A program made the translations under genes and the position numbers. Below the pieces are notes generated by a model. That model did not search any database and was not told the origin of the DNA. It saw only the letters and a list, made by a program, of their open reading frames with translations. Source: Setophaga petechia (taxonomy: Eukaryota > Chordata > Aves > Passeriformes > Parulidae). Taken from it: 64,000 bases of DNA. Position 1 is the stretch's first letter; each line of letters opens with the position of its first letter. Positions 1 to 14,600 of the stretch are shown in pieces. The stretch lies in assembly GCA_024362935.1 (NCBI GenBank), contig JANCRA010000001.1, positions 55,249,930 through 55,313,929 on the forward strand, in the 5' to 3' direction.

Positions 1-971
1 AAGACATGCTGAAGGTGTTATCCAGAATTACTGCTGAATACTTCTTTAGCTGTATCTTTAAGTATCAATGGCCAAAGCTGCTACTCACCCAGGTATAAGA
101 GCAGGCTGAGCTTTAGGAGTCTGCACATCTGCAAAGCTCCTTTCCAGAAGCAGCTGCACCTTGGAGACAAACAGTAGGCACATAAGAACACCAGACAGAT
201 CTACAGGTCAGGTCCTGCTCCTAAGTGACAACAGGCTGCTTAGACACAGCTCTTTGCATGGGAAGCCTGGATGAGTTCTCTGTTGTCCCATATATGTCAC
301 TCTACAACCATGTAACTTGATGGTGCAGCAAACACCCTGCGTGGTCAGATATACAAACATAAAGTAAGTCCTTTACAACCAGAGAGGAAACCCAGATAGC
401 CATGAACATCCACCCCACATGCTTTTGCTGTCCCAAGCATTGCTCTGGTGGTGTGAGCTCTGGTCCACCAGAGAAGTAGGGCAGGAGACCAACAAAGCTG
501 CAGGTGGGCAGCATGGACAGCCACAGCCCTGGCCACGCTCCACTGACTCTCCCACTCTCCCTTAACCAGTTGGCCATGAATCCTTAAATTCTTAAATTCT
601 GTACAAGTATTTCTACTCACATGAAGCACATGTACAGTTTCAGAGCACATTAACCCTGTGTTCCCATGTGACAAGGTTTCTGCCAGTGGCTACTGTCACA
701 AAGGAAAGTAGTACCTGAGGGGAGGTACTCAGAGTTTGCCTGCCTGCTTTGCTCAAGCTTCTCATGTACCAGCAGATGCTGTCATTCATATTGCTGGGGC
801 ATCTGAATCTGCTCTGAAAAACTTGTTATCTGTGGGTAAGGACACACATGGCCCATCTACAGTTGAGGCTCTGCTAGAGCCACATGCAGACTAGCAATTG
901 TAGAAAATTCTGAAGTGCCACAACCTCAGACAGACACAGAAATAATCCACCAAATGTCAACAAACTTACAC

Positions 972-1015
972 AAAGCTTTCCCATTTCAGAAGCAAAGCTT
1001 TCCCATTTCAGAAGC
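972..1015. repeat. 22-bp perfect tandem duplication
   Basis: The unit beginning aaagctttcccatttcag is present twice, head to tail, at 972-993 and 994-1015 with no mismatch. It lies in noncoding DNA and looks like a recent local slippage duplication. Confidence 0.9.
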
Positions 1016-2624
1016 AGCAATTCCTTATGAAAGTATTTCCATCATATACTTCATACTTCAGGGTGCACTCCATATGCCTCTGAAAGTCCAGGATGAAAAA
1101 TACTTGTCTTAATCCAGATGTCCTCTAAATAGCAATGGAGTTTTGAAATTCCCTGTAAAATGTCAGAAATCTGAGGGCTTTTTTTGCCCTTTTGTTGTGG
1201 CACCAGCAGAAATGTAGATGACACAAATTCAAACTGCACAGGTGGAAATAAGGTCCCCCTCCTAGCTGAGTTTTAAACAACAAAGATGTGTCTTGTTTAA
1301 CAGGGTTTATGAAGGCTTCTGGGGAAGTCAGGATCACTTCAAACCAGTTTGACTAAGAAGAAATAAACTGCAAAAAAATTAGGAAAAAGCATTAAATTTA
1401 AATTAATGAAGAATTTTTATATGTTCTTAATGCAGTGATTATTTGGTAAAAAAGGATTAGAAAATAATAATTCGAAAATCTATTATTTCATAATGTATTT
1501 GCATTTGTCTGTACAAATATATTAATTCCTGTTCCAATTCCATCCTAACACAGCACTGTTTGTATTAGCAGGTGGCAGGGAAATATATGTTACTGTTTGT
1601 GATTGAAGCTATCTAATCAAGGACATATTTTTGGTACTGAAAACAAGTACAGTAATAGAATTTTATCTAGCCCATAATTTTATTTTTTTCAATAATGGAA
1701 AGTATGGTACACTATAGATCACATCTGGTTGTGATGAACTGGAATAAACTCCTATTTACATGCTTATTTTTCTCTTTACTAAAAAATTGTCAATGTGGTT
1801 TATTTTTCCTCGTTCTGACTGATGTTGCATGAACTCTTCCATGCATTATTGCAAGTCAATTCAAGCAACTGAACATTCAAAAAATGTGGAATCAAATTAA
1901 TCTATTGCTTCTGTAGTATTAAACTTGATGCTAGCCAGCACAGTCCCAAATCTGAAAACACTTGCCTTAAGTTAAGCAAATAGTCACAATTACTTCAGTA
2001 GGTCCACTGTCATACTTAAATATGTGTGGTTTCAGGCTCAGGAACCTGGTGAGTCTCCAACAGTTCTGTGCCTGTGCATCCTGCAGGTATCTATTGGCTG
2101 CAAAATGCTCCTGCAGGGGAAGAGATGAAATCCACAGCCTGGGCAACTGCTTGCAAGATGCATAAATACAACCAACTTGCCAGAGGTACTTCTTTTGTGT
2201 CAGATTGTTGCAGTCAGGAGGACTTGACAACCTGTGCCTTCAAAGGCAACAGTTCAAGGTGGTTAAAATCAGTTTCCCCAATCTGACATAAACAGGTATT
2301 AGGGATTATTTCCCTGACAGAGACAATGAGCTGACCTAGATTCAGATGCAAAGGTTATTTATGTGTAAATATTACATGTATTACTAAATTTATAGGATGC
2401 TTTTAAAATCAGAATTAATATTGCATGGTAATGGTTCTAAATATGTGTGCAATGGTAGGTAGCCTGTAAGATCTGAGATCTGCTAACCCTGATGGCAGTG
2501 GCAGTAAACTGCTGCTGAAATAGTCCAGGCTGACAAAGGGACAAATATGACATTGCTAGGAGCAAGTCACCTGCTCACTTTCTTCTGTGTAACTGCCTAG
2601 TATGGAAATGCCCTGCTTTTATTA

Positions 2625-2695
2625 TAAACACATACACATCTATACCAATATATACATATATCACATATAAAATACACACACACATATGTACATGA
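2625..2695. repeat. Degenerate CA/TA-rich microsatellite
   Basis: An alternating purine-pyrimidine stretch of mixed CA and TA steps, including a short pure CA run near 2675-2685. It is simple sequence with no gene signal. Confidence 0.6.
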
Positions 2696-5600
2696 AAAAA
2701 TATTCTAAATAAGGATTCCCTGGCCTTCTAGAATTTGCAAAGACCTCTCATTGCATTCTTCCAAAATGCAGAGCTCTGACTTAATTGGTTTCATTAATTT
2801 TACCCAAACAAATATTTCTTTCCCACTTCTGCTGGGATGATTTTTGAACTGAGCTTCTAGGTAAGCTCTGCTCCAACCATGAATAAACCAGTAAGTGTTG
2901 AATGGCACCCTTTCCATGAGCTGCTGTTGTATGGATTGCTCACCACATGGATTTGGTAGATGAAGTCCAGCATAGTGACAGAGCTCCAATGACAGCAGAA
3001 GAGAAGGCATTACTGAGTTAAGTCCTACTGCACTCCCCTCTAGGGAGTGGTGAACTCCTGTTTGAGCTGATGGTGGGACAGACTCCAGCTCTTCTCCAGT
3101 GAACATACTCCAAATGGCAAGAGAGAATGGTTCTAACCCTTTATTGCAAGGGGTTTCTTATACCAAAGCTCCATTCTGAAATCTTTCATGTTAACTCAGT
3201 GACTTCTTGTGTGGTGTTGGGACTTTACATACTGTGGTGTCCTAAACTATCTTAACTTTTTTTTCCATTTTGACCAAGCTGGTTATGGCAATGTTAACAA
3301 GGTGATCACACCCCAGAGCTGCCCCTCTTTTCTCTACATTACTTAACTTCATGCAATAAATGGTATATCTATTAAAAATAAGGAAGAAATTCACTTTTAA
3401 ATATTGCCTTAGGATGTTCACCTAAAACAATGTTTCTTTCTAAAAAAGATGGGATGCTAGTGATTTTAATAAAATGGCAAGATCTGAGGAAGTTAGGGAT
3501 CATTTGATTTTACAGTGGCCAATAGCAACTGAATATTTCAATGTAGACAGGCTACATTTTAATGTAGACATTAAATAGAAATGTTCTCTGTCCTAAGGTT
3601 ATAAAACAGAGAAGGGGAAGATAACCATGAAAGAGATTTCAAATTTTCAGAGTACATTTAGGTGAGCAGCTTTTGTGCATGTTGAGTATTTTTCTACCTC
3701 TGGAAATTGTGCCCTTCATAAAATAATTGCGATTTTTTTTCAGATATCTTAATAATGATGTGAATTAATTTTGTTTGGGGCTTTCTTATTGAAGAATTGG
3801 CATATTTAGTTCTGATATAATTAATAATATGCTCTGGAGAGGAAAATTAAGGAGGCAAGAGTATGTGCAAATAGGGTCAAGCTGCATCAAAATTCTTTGT
3901 GACAACAGCATTCTGGTGGAACCAGCTCAAGAGTCAGGAGCACAGGAGAGACAACCTGATGGAACTTGGCCCCAGTAAGCAGAGTTCAAACATAATGGGA
4001 GTCAGCAAACAGAAGCTTCAAAATATTTACAGATATCCAGACAGAGAAGGAAAGTTCACATCCATAATGAATGGTCATTAGGGAAAAAAAAAAAAAGAAG
4101 CAAAACAAAAGCAGATTTTTAGACAAAGCTGAATTTAAACCAGGGCTGATTACAGCTGCTTTAATGGCTGAACCCAAAATTTGGCTCAACTCTAGTTAAA
4201 CCATAATCTGACAGATAGCCTCTTTTTATTACAATTCTCTGCTGAATCATTTAGTTTGTGGTTCTGAAGCGTGGTTCTGGCATCATAACTTAAATTATGA
4301 TCACAATGAGATCACTCTTATGATGCAAAAGGATAATATCAGGCTCATTTACTAATCTCCATAGTTTGCCAAGGATATTTTTTGTCCAGGAAACCCAAAT
4401 GCTACAGAGTTTAGCAGCCTGTAAGACTTATAGTAGTGGTAGTCCATTAATTACCCTCTCAAAAAAACCCTGCAGTGTATGTAACCTTCTTAAATTCCCT
4501 GGAGCTTTTTCCATTTTACAAATGGAGAGCCTGAGAAGGGTTTTGCCATAGACAATTTTATGAAGTGTTCACACTTGTGAGTGACAGAAGTAAGTGGTTT
4601 CCAAACAGAGGTGGACATACAAGAAGCTGTATATAGATAACTTCTGGGTGGTAGATGATATAAAGTTGCCACTGCCAATGAATGGACTTTTTAAGATGAT
4701 GCACTCCAAAGTGGGGTACACACATGACAGACCATTGGGATGAAGGAAGACATTCTTTATGTGTGCTTCATTGATAAATAATTTTAAAAAATAATTTAAT
4801 CTATTTAATTTTCAACTCATCCTTTAAAAAATTTCTATTTTGTGCATGCTTTCTAATATATATAAATTAATACAATAGCACATGTATATAACTCATAAAT
4901 AAATAATTTATTGTACATAGAGTGGGAGTGTATTTTTTTGCTGATAGGTGTATATGATCCAAAATATTTGGAAACCAGCATTTAAGGATTAGCCCCTGAC
5001 TGACCAAAGTGTGACTCTCATTATTTGAAAATTCTTCTCTAAAAGGTTGACTAATGCCACTTGGGATTTGTTGCAAAGATCAGTGAAACAAATGGAAGCC
5101 TTTTGTAAAAACTTCCAGTGGATTTGGATCAGGCCTGTCAGAATTACAGCAGCAGAGGTAAGAGGAGGTATCTGTCATTCCTGAATCCCCTTCCTACAGC
5201 ACTGCTGACACTGCTCTCCATAAAGTATAGTATAGATGCAGAGGCAAATAAAAGTGCTTATGTGTAATTCTGCATAGCAAAGGAGTAGTTTTATGGTGAA
5301 TGAAGGACTGATATGGGGCAAGACAAACAATTCTTGGATCCCCATAAAGGTTACAGTTAGAAAAATAAATTTAGCTGCCAGCTCTGTACTTTTTCTAGCA
5401 TTATACAACATAATCATAGCACTCAGAACACTTGACACTACTGCTGTAAACTAACTGAATGCACAGCCCACTAGTTTTGACAAACAATTGCATTCTATCA
5501 TCCTAGAAAAGGAAGCCATCTTTTTCCTTAGCCCCTGCCTTGTGCACCCAGGGCACAGCCTTGCTGCTAACCAGTGGCACTTTGAGGTGTGAGGCACAGC

Positions 5601-8600
5601 CCTCTCCTGCCATGGGCTGCCTTCATTACTGGCAGCTGTGTCCAGGTGGCCACAGATCAGCACCAGCTCCTCACTGACCTTGGGCCCACAGCCTGGACAG
5701 GAGGTGTGCTCATCCTTGATGCCAGTCATGCTGTCCCTCAGGCAGCTCAAAGGCATGCTCTTTTCTGGGGTCTGAATGATTAGGAAAGGCACCTGAAATG
5801 CAGCTATTGCTGCTGCTGCACTCTGGAAATGTGGCCATGTGATGCAACACTTCTATGCACCAGAAACGATTCTATCACTAGAAAAAAAGGTAAGTGCATT
5901 CATTCAAACATCTAAAATCAATCATGAGCCACGAGGAATAGATCATGTCTGAAAAGCTATTGATTATCCTTCTCAGTTTCAGTAGTGACTTCACTGGAGG
6001 TCTGTCTCTAACATGCCTAAGTGGAATGGGAGGGTCAGAAAGAAGGAGTTTACAGCATCAGCATATTTTTCTTGCTGTGAACCTCCCTCCACTAACTGAA
6101 ACTTCTTTCCAGTTTTCTCAGCTGGCTTTTGGGCTCCATATGGATCTACTGCAGCCCTCTCCATTGTACTATATTGAAAAAGATGACTGACACTTCCTGG
6201 ACATTTTTAATTTAATAAAACACATGGTTATTAATGATACTTAATTATAGAGGATATAATTGAAACTATATCAGCTCTAGAAAAATGCATACATATAAAA
6301 CCAGGGCAACCTTTAACACTGACACACTACTAGTCCATTTCTGTTAGTGTATCAATAGGACATTGACTGATGGGTCTGCACTGGCCTGCTCTCCAGGCCA
6401 CACTTGTGCTGTGGCTGCTGCTGTAATTTTGATCCATACACAAGGGAGGGACTCCAATGATTTCAGAAGGTGCAGAGGGGCTCATTCATTAGTCTGGCCT
6501 CATAAAAACTTACTCTAGTGCAAACAGCGAGCTGGCTACACCTATTTTAATGCAATTAAAAGACTGCATAAATCAATATCATAACAAGTATTCCCCTTTA
6601 GACACCCACTAATGATCTTAGCTCTTAGGAGAGAGCTTTGCTTTCCTTTCCTGAGTCACTACATCTGGTTGGCCTTTCAGAGGCAGCAGAAGCCAGATCC
6701 TGGATAGCCAAGTGGCCACAGGTACTCTCTGGCATCACCAAGCCACTGCAGCCTTGGAAGCTGTTCAACAGACTCGCTTCTCTCCACGCTCCTGGCAGAG
6801 CAGGTGTGCTGGTGTTGGCTTGGGGAGCTTAATTTTTTCCAAAGTTGGCTAATATGGTCTATGGTTTTGGTTTGTGCTGGAAACAATGCTGACAACACGG
6901 GGATGTTTTTGTTATTGCTGACAGAGCAAAGGCCTTTTCTTCCTCCCATGCCACCTCAGCATAAAGGGGTTGGGATGCACAAGGAGCTGGGAGGGGACAC
7001 AGCCAGGACAGGTCATTCCAACTGACCCAAGAGATATCCCATAACATATGGAGCCATGCTCAGCATGTAAAATTAGGAAAGAAAGAACCAGAGGAGGATG
7101 GTCAGAATGATGGAGTTTGTCTTCCCAAGTCCCCATTACATGTGATGGAGCCTGGATTTCCTGGGCATGGCCAAACACCTGCCTGTCCTTGGGAAGTGGT
7201 CAATGAATTCCGTGTTTGGCTTTGCTTGCACCTGTGGCTTTTGCTTTACATCTTAAACTGCTTTTATCTCAACCCATGAATTTTCCTCACTCTTACCCTT
7301 CCAATTCTCCCCCCCATCACACCAGGGAGTGGGGTTGAGTTTCTTGCTGGGGTTACACAACAGCAAGCACTGCTGACAATTTCTGTATCTCACTGCTGTA
7401 CTGCCTTAAAGATCACTGCTATTGTTAGTGTAGCAAAGAGGCCCTGGCACTGCCTCCAAGCCCTTTACAATGACAATGTATGTCCCATTATGCACTTTCT
7501 ATAAAAGGGGAGTCACAAAACATTTAGGTGGCTTATCCAGGATACAAAGCAACATCAAAGTGGTAATTCTTATGTAACTCTTGGGGAAAGGAGCATATTT
7601 GACTGAATGATGATGCCTCCCAACCATAAATTATGATACTTGGAGTCAGCATTTTCAAATCTTTGAGCTGTTTGGTCTCTGACTGATGACTAATGAAATA
7701 AACTGCTTTTATCCTCCAAACCCTGAAGAGAAATGAGGTATATTTCAAGCCTATTTTAGGAGTGAGCCTATTGTGGAACAGATAAAAAGGTGGTGGTTCC
7801 CAGGAAACTTTTCATTATAACCAGGTAATTTTCTGGAGACACACATATGATATTAAAAATAGAAACACCAAGGAAACACAGACTGGCAGAATCACACCAT
7901 GCAGAAAAGGGCTAGGTTAAACTCATGCATCCCCATCCACAAGCAGAGCCCCCCACAAAGCCCCACGGGCTACACATGAGGCAGCGCAAGGCTGCTGAGG
8001 TTTGGAAGGAGCTCTGTCACACAGACAGGTGGATCCCAAAGCACAGATCACTCCAGCCTCATCCCTTCCCTCTTCACCAGCACACCCCAATCTGCCATTC
8101 ACAGAGGTGAACAAGGGAAGGGCACAAAGCCCACTGGACACCTTCATAAGGTTTATGTTTATCTGAACATGGTTTCTATCATTGTTTTATAGTCTGGAGC
8201 ATGTCAACAGGAGATAAAGAGGAAAGATTACTGAGGAATTAAATTATCTGTAGTGCTGAGCAAGCCTTTTTCAGCCCACTGTGGTTTAAATTTGTCACCT
8301 GACATGATAAGGTAGAAGAGGTTATGTCACACTTCAGCCCAAGATGCAGCTGCCTGGGAAGGCCTAACATCCCTCATTAAAGGGGACAGTGCTTGACCCA
8401 GCACTGAGGTTAGTACTGAAGTATTCCCCTGGAGCCAGCACTGTGTGCCCTCATTACCATCACACTCTGCAGCTCTAAACATGGGCACCCTAATTGATAA
8501 ACAGAATCAGTCTGTTTCACACATCAGAGACAAGCAGCTAGAATTTGAGATGGCTATCCTTTGGTAGGCAAAGAGGGCAGTTTTTATTTTTTCTTGTGTG

Positions 8601-11600
8601 TATTAGGTGTCGGCAGAACTTTAATCAATCTTCATGTGATGCCAGTAGTTCACAGATAGAGCTGCAGTGCTTGAAGGAAATAGGTTATCTTTTCCCACTG
8701 TGAGCTGTTAGCTCTGAGGAGTGTTTGATGCAAGTCTAAAGAAACAGCACACTCTAAATTTGAAAGGATCATTAACCAGGAAAAATTAACAAAATACTCA
8801 GAAATGACTGAGCTTGGCTGGCCAGTTTTCCAGCTATGACCTTTAATTCTCCATAAAGAGAAGGTTCTTTAAAAAAAATAAATCAAACATTCTCACCAAT
8901 CTGGTTAATTAAACAGAATGGCAAATGTTACTACATGTGGGGAAGGAATCCAAAACCATTTTGGGTAGAAGAAAAAAATTGCAATTATAACCCAGTCTTT
9001 GATTTAAAGAAAAAAATAAATATTTAAGCATATGGTATAATATTTCATGAACCTGTGATAGCAGTGTGAATATATAATTGCACTAAACATGTATAAATAT
9101 TGCACTAAACATTATAAATAAAAATAAACTGGGAATGAAATATTTTTCCCTAAAAATGCTATCAGAATACTCAGCATATACATATATATACTCAGGGAGA
9201 GAGTGTAAGCACACTAGCCAAGTGTTGTAACTTGTAAGCCATATTAAGTTACCTATATGAGACTCACACTGATTAGGGCAGCTTATCTAGGTACATCTGA
9301 CTGTCCTGGTCTAGCAAGGATGTTGTCTGACTGTCCAGGCCAAGAGCAAATGAAACCATAGGCACTGCCAAGACAAGATGCCAGCACTGGATTCTCTTGG
9401 TAGCTTGCTGTCTCTAGAGGTGTAATTTGGAAATTAAATGTTAAAAAATTGAAGCTTTGGTACAGGCAACCCATGGAGTTTCTGTTGAAAATAAGTGGCT
9501 GCCAGCCTGTTGATCCTATGGATTAATTATAGGCTCAGGTATAAATTGAGTGCCCCTTTCCCTCAATGCCTTCAGAGAGACAACAGGAATACAGTAAAAA
9601 AAGCAATTGAAATTGGCTTATTTACAGTCAATGCCCTTAAACCTGACAGAGTAAAAAGATAGGGTCTGGAGGTCCTGTCACAAATCTGGTATCTCCACAT
9701 CAGTTAGCTGTGTTCTGTAGTAGCCCACCATGGCTAGTGTTCATTAATAAGAAGTTGTGTTTGTAGAATTTAATTTCTATTAAGATTATTTAAGAGATTT
9801 CATGATAACTTTCATAACTTCACATAGGACATGATCTACTGATGAACTGTAAAAAATAAGTCCTGCATCTGACTGTACCCTCACACTGCCATGGCATCCT
9901 GCTGCTAATACTTACAGTGCTCGATCTAAGTTTAGGCTTGAAGAATTAGATCATACTTCCTTTTCCCTTTCATCACACTAGAAGGTGTGTCCTCATTACC
10001 TGAGTACTTGGTTAAATATCTCCTGGCTGTTCTCTTTCATCAGCAGGAAATTATGAGCTCCTGGTACAATACACAATTATTTAAAAATTGTATTATCATA
10101 GCACCTAATGGTCCCTTGGACTTGGCACTGGACAAGCACATTGCAGAGGCAGAGAAAATTGCCCAAATAATTTTCAATTCAGTTATGAATAAAGATACAA
10201 TAGAGGAATACCTCATGGAAAGTACAAGCAAATGACACTGTTTAATGTAAAACAGAAGACTGAAAAATGTTGCTTTGATGTGGCTCTTCTTTCACATTTC
10301 AGTCTTCCAAGAAATGTTAAAAATAGCTAAAATCCCTTAATTTCTTCCTTAATAATACTTTCCCAGGTGACCATATGCCACAGGGATGCTGCATGATCAC
10401 AAATGGGAAAAATACCAAAGATCGCAAGGGGAATGAGTCATGAAGCAGCAAGACATGTTCTAAAAATATTTACAAACCCTTAGTTAGAAGGAAAAAACAA
10501 AACAAAAGGCTGCTGCAAATAGCACTTCTTGGACAACAGGATTCTTTGTATGGACAAACAGCACATGTAACATAACAAATCACAAGCTTTTCATGCGAGA
10601 TCAGTTCTCAAAGAGCTTATGAATGTCTCTCCTGAATTTCTTCTTCAATTTCTGCTTAAACTGCCCTGAGTCTTACATATGGAGAAGGAATAAGCTTAAT
10701 CGGGGCAACTGTAAGCCTTTCATCAATTCAATTATCCAGTAAAGGGCTCACTCGTTGAACTCAGCCATAAAATGTTAGAGTGGCAGCACTGCTCCTGTCT
10801 ATCAGCTTGTGTCCCTGAATTCTTTGTACCCTTAGGGATGTTTTATCTTTTGAGAAATGTGACAGTCTGCCTTTGGAGACTGGCCTCAGCACAGCTCCAT
10901 AACCAATATATTGACAGATAGAAGGCAGCATGGAAAGCAAAGCAGTTCATGACTTGTGTCTGTCAAGCTGCTTTCCTCTCCAGACACAGGACCTTTAAAA
11001 GTTATTACAGGGCCTTTCAAACCATTACTTTACATTAATGACATCAGATTTATTTTTATAGGGATCTATGGATCTACAGCAGTATCACAATGTATCTCAT
11101 TTCCCAGTATTTTTATTTTTTGGAAAATATAATTAAATTATTATCATAACTCTAAGCATACACAGGGCTTATCTTCAAAAGGTACCTTTGTTGTTGGGAT
11201 AACAGGCTTAAAAGGGTGTGAAGAATTCTCTGATACTGCCAGTATTTCTGACATGTTCTACTGAAATGTAACTTGATTGTTTCTATATGTAAACTTGAAT
11301 TTGTAGTTTCTCTTTCCTCCATTTTGAAGAGGGAGGAAGGGACACTGCTGTTTCGAAGTAAATGAAAACCAATCACATCACCCCTAAGAATATACTAATC
11401 TATAAAAACTAAATTCAAAAGAACACAGGACAAGCAGTGGGATATTACAGGCACCCTCATGAGGTCAATCATCATTTCTGATTTTGCAGGACACAGATAC
11501 ACACAGCTGTATTGACATGAGTGCATCATGTTGGGGATAACACTGTACTAATTGTTCAATGCTGTGATTTCCTCCGTGTTTTACCTTACCTGACTGTCAC

Positions 11601-14600
11601 TGTTTCTGTGCCCCAGCACCCTGGTTAGGAGACCATGATGGTTCAGAGGCTCCTGGAAACCATTTTCATTTAAAATCAGGATTTCTGCAAAGATAATAGA
11701 AAACAACAATTACTTCTTATGCTGTTCTTTTCCTCCTTATTGCAATCCCTACAAGATCAAACTGCCAAAATACCAAAGGACATAATATCCAAAGTTGATT
11801 TTCTGAAATTTTAGTTTGGAGGAAGCAACCGTCTTGAAGAGATACTGTATCTATATATATGACAACGTATTTTAATTTCCTGTCTTTAGTCAAAGTCACC
11901 AGCCCAATGCTAATACAATGTACTTATTGGACCTTGAGATTTCTTGCCATTTTATGGCCTTTTAATCTTATGCTCTTGTATATGATGTTTAAGAATGGTG
12001 CATCTTCAGAATGACATGATAAAAGCTTTCAGTCAGGAGCTGGGAGCACATTTAAGAAATGCACATTTTAAATCAGCCTTTAAAATCATTGGCAAATATT
12101 TCCTAGACAAAGTAGTAAATTTTCTGGTCTAATGTAGAATGAAATAGGGTTTTGGTACTGGGTTCCTGTCCTTTCTCTCAATGAAATAATCATGTGTCCA
12201 GATAATGGTGGACTATATTGCTGTCAATATCACTTTCAAGTTATTAGGTCCAATCAATGCTGGATAAAAGGAAAAAGGGTGGTCAACAGGCAATCTGGCT
12301 TTCAGTTTAACACTCCCTTGAGGATTTTCATTATCCTTTCCTTTTCTGTTCTCAAGGTTAGCTTGAGCTAGACTATTTGTAGCTTCAGCTTCCTGGAGAT
12401 AATGCACATCCACAATAGCCTTGCTCCTCCAACGTCAGAGTGCCCTTCCACCTGAGTAAGCAGAGTCCTGTCTTTTTTCTATTATTTGTGACCTTTTCCT
12501 GGGTTAAAAGGTGACTCCTGAAGCAGACAGGTTTCACTTCTTATGGTGATTGCAGTGCAAAAAGCACGCTTCTACCTTGTTAGAAGTGACATCACTGTAC
12601 ATTAAAGACATCATATCTCCTTTCATATTAAAATGCCTGTCAGTTCTGCTGCTTGCAGGCTGTAAATCTGCCACTGTATCCCGTGCTTGGGAGCTTTCAT
12701 TATGAAAATATGGAAGATAAGAACTCTGCTTTACTGTCAAAAGGAAGAAGTAATCTGGTAGTAATGAGGTTACTTAAAAAAATACACTATTTCTTAAACA
12801 GAGATTACTTGATGTGGGGCAATTTTTGAAAGCAATCTTTTTAATCTCAATTCCTAAAAAAATTCAAGCTTAAAATATAGTATGAGAAAAGCATGCACAT
12901 ACAGTCCTGTAGAATTTATTAATGCATAGATAATGCACAGCACTTGTTCATGCAGTAAATCATTAGATTTTCCTTTGACTTTGGCCCTCCAGCCTTGAGA
13001 GAAATGACATACTAGAATTTAACCTGCTTTCCATCTTTATATAATATAGACACAAAAAGACTTGTATGTTCTGCAAGACAGTGACAACACTCAACTCTTG
13101 TGCACTTGAGTGTAGAAAATACTGTCAGTAGAAAAATACTGCCTAAACAGCGAAGGAAAATATAAATAATTATTGATCATTTTCTCCCATGGCATCATTA
13201 GGATCTTAATAATACCTTCCTACTGCATAAAGCTTTTATCCATTGATCTGAAAGCACCTTAGATATATCATTCTTGTTTTACAGAGGAGAAGGTGAGACA
13301 GGTAAGATGAGCTGCCTCAACATCTGAGAGCAGCTCAGCAGCAGAAGTGAGAACAGATTCTCCCTCTCTGGACTAACTTGTCCCACACTTGACTTGCTCA
13401 TTTCCAGATTTCAAACTGGTACTTTGCACTGTTTGTTTGTGTAACCCTGAGGTGTTTACAGAGCATGTGATTATTCATTGTTCAAGAAAGGGATAAATTA
13501 TCACAGATATTGCTTTATTATTACAGAAAAAAATTAAAATCTCCTTAACCATTTTGTGCAAAACCACTAATTCATTGTTATTCCCCATTTCCACCAGAAT
13601 TCCCTCCAGCTGAGGAAACTTCAGCATGTGAGCATAGCATATGTATTTTCACATTTCATCTTCCAAATTATATCCTCCATTATTGATACTCTGTTTGAGG
13701 AGCCAAAATGAGCAGTTTAAGAGTTATTTATGGGTGATGAAGCCTTTCACCTCCCAGGCATTGATTTTAATGTCCAAACCCTACATCCAGAGACAGGAAT
13801 ATATATTTAGGCAGTCCTGTGTGCATTATGTGAAATCAATTGGTAATGTCAGTCCCAAGTAGAGAAGCAGGTGAAAGCCATAGGGGAGAAACAACCACCA
13901 GATAAATACAAAAATACATATATGATTGCATAATAAAATACATAGATTAAAAAAAGGGAGAAAAGAAAGGAAATCATTTGGATGAGGAAGGTGAACGAGT
14001 AGGAAAAATGTAGTAGCTGAGGAGGTGACACAGTTGGGACGTGGTCTGATGAGGCAGGACCAGAGGACTGGACATATCGTGGAGGAAATCAAGAACAGGT
14101 GTCACTCAATGGAGCTGGAAGCAAAAAGAAACAAGAACCAAAGAAAAGCATGTGAACACAGCATCCTTCTCCACCTTCCACTTTCTCCTAGAAGCAGAGG
14201 AGATTTCCTTCCTCTTTGCAGCATGAAATCCTCTGCTATGGAGCAGAGCAGAGAGAGTAATGAGAGCTGTAGTTCTTTAACGATCCAAGCCATAAGGATT
14301 TATAACCCGTTTTACAGCAATGTTGCCAACACCTTCCTGGCCACAAAGCCTGCAAGGACTGATCAGGCTTCTGTATCATCTGTCTTCTGCTCACAAGGGG
14401 CTTTTGAACCTTTGCAGTTCCACTGTCACAAACCCTGTCTATGCTGAGTGCTTTCATAGCATTCTCTGCTGTTTCCAACATCCATGCAGGTCCAGCAGCA
14501 GCAAGAGTGAGATTTCTAATGCCAGGTGGTCTGGATGGCTACAGGCACTTTATGCTACTGCCCTCTCAATTTTCCAGGTAAGAACAGGTGAGTGAGAAAA

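Noticed and set aside
2705..3106. 133-codon frame on the - strand
   Set aside because: No recognisable domain, no partner exons and no promoter or poly(A) context.
9288..9346. Repeated tctgactgtcc motif
   Set aside because: Only two short imperfect copies about 40 bp apart; not distinguishable from chance.
9987..10235. 82-codon frame after a pyrimidine-rich stretch and an AG, ending AESTSK-like
   Set aside because: It resembles a terminal exon, but it has no ATG start, no recognised domain and no upstream exon that pairs with it.
14025..14447. 140-codon frame on the + strand
   Set aside because: No recognisable domain or splice signals; the length is within chance for this amount of DNA.
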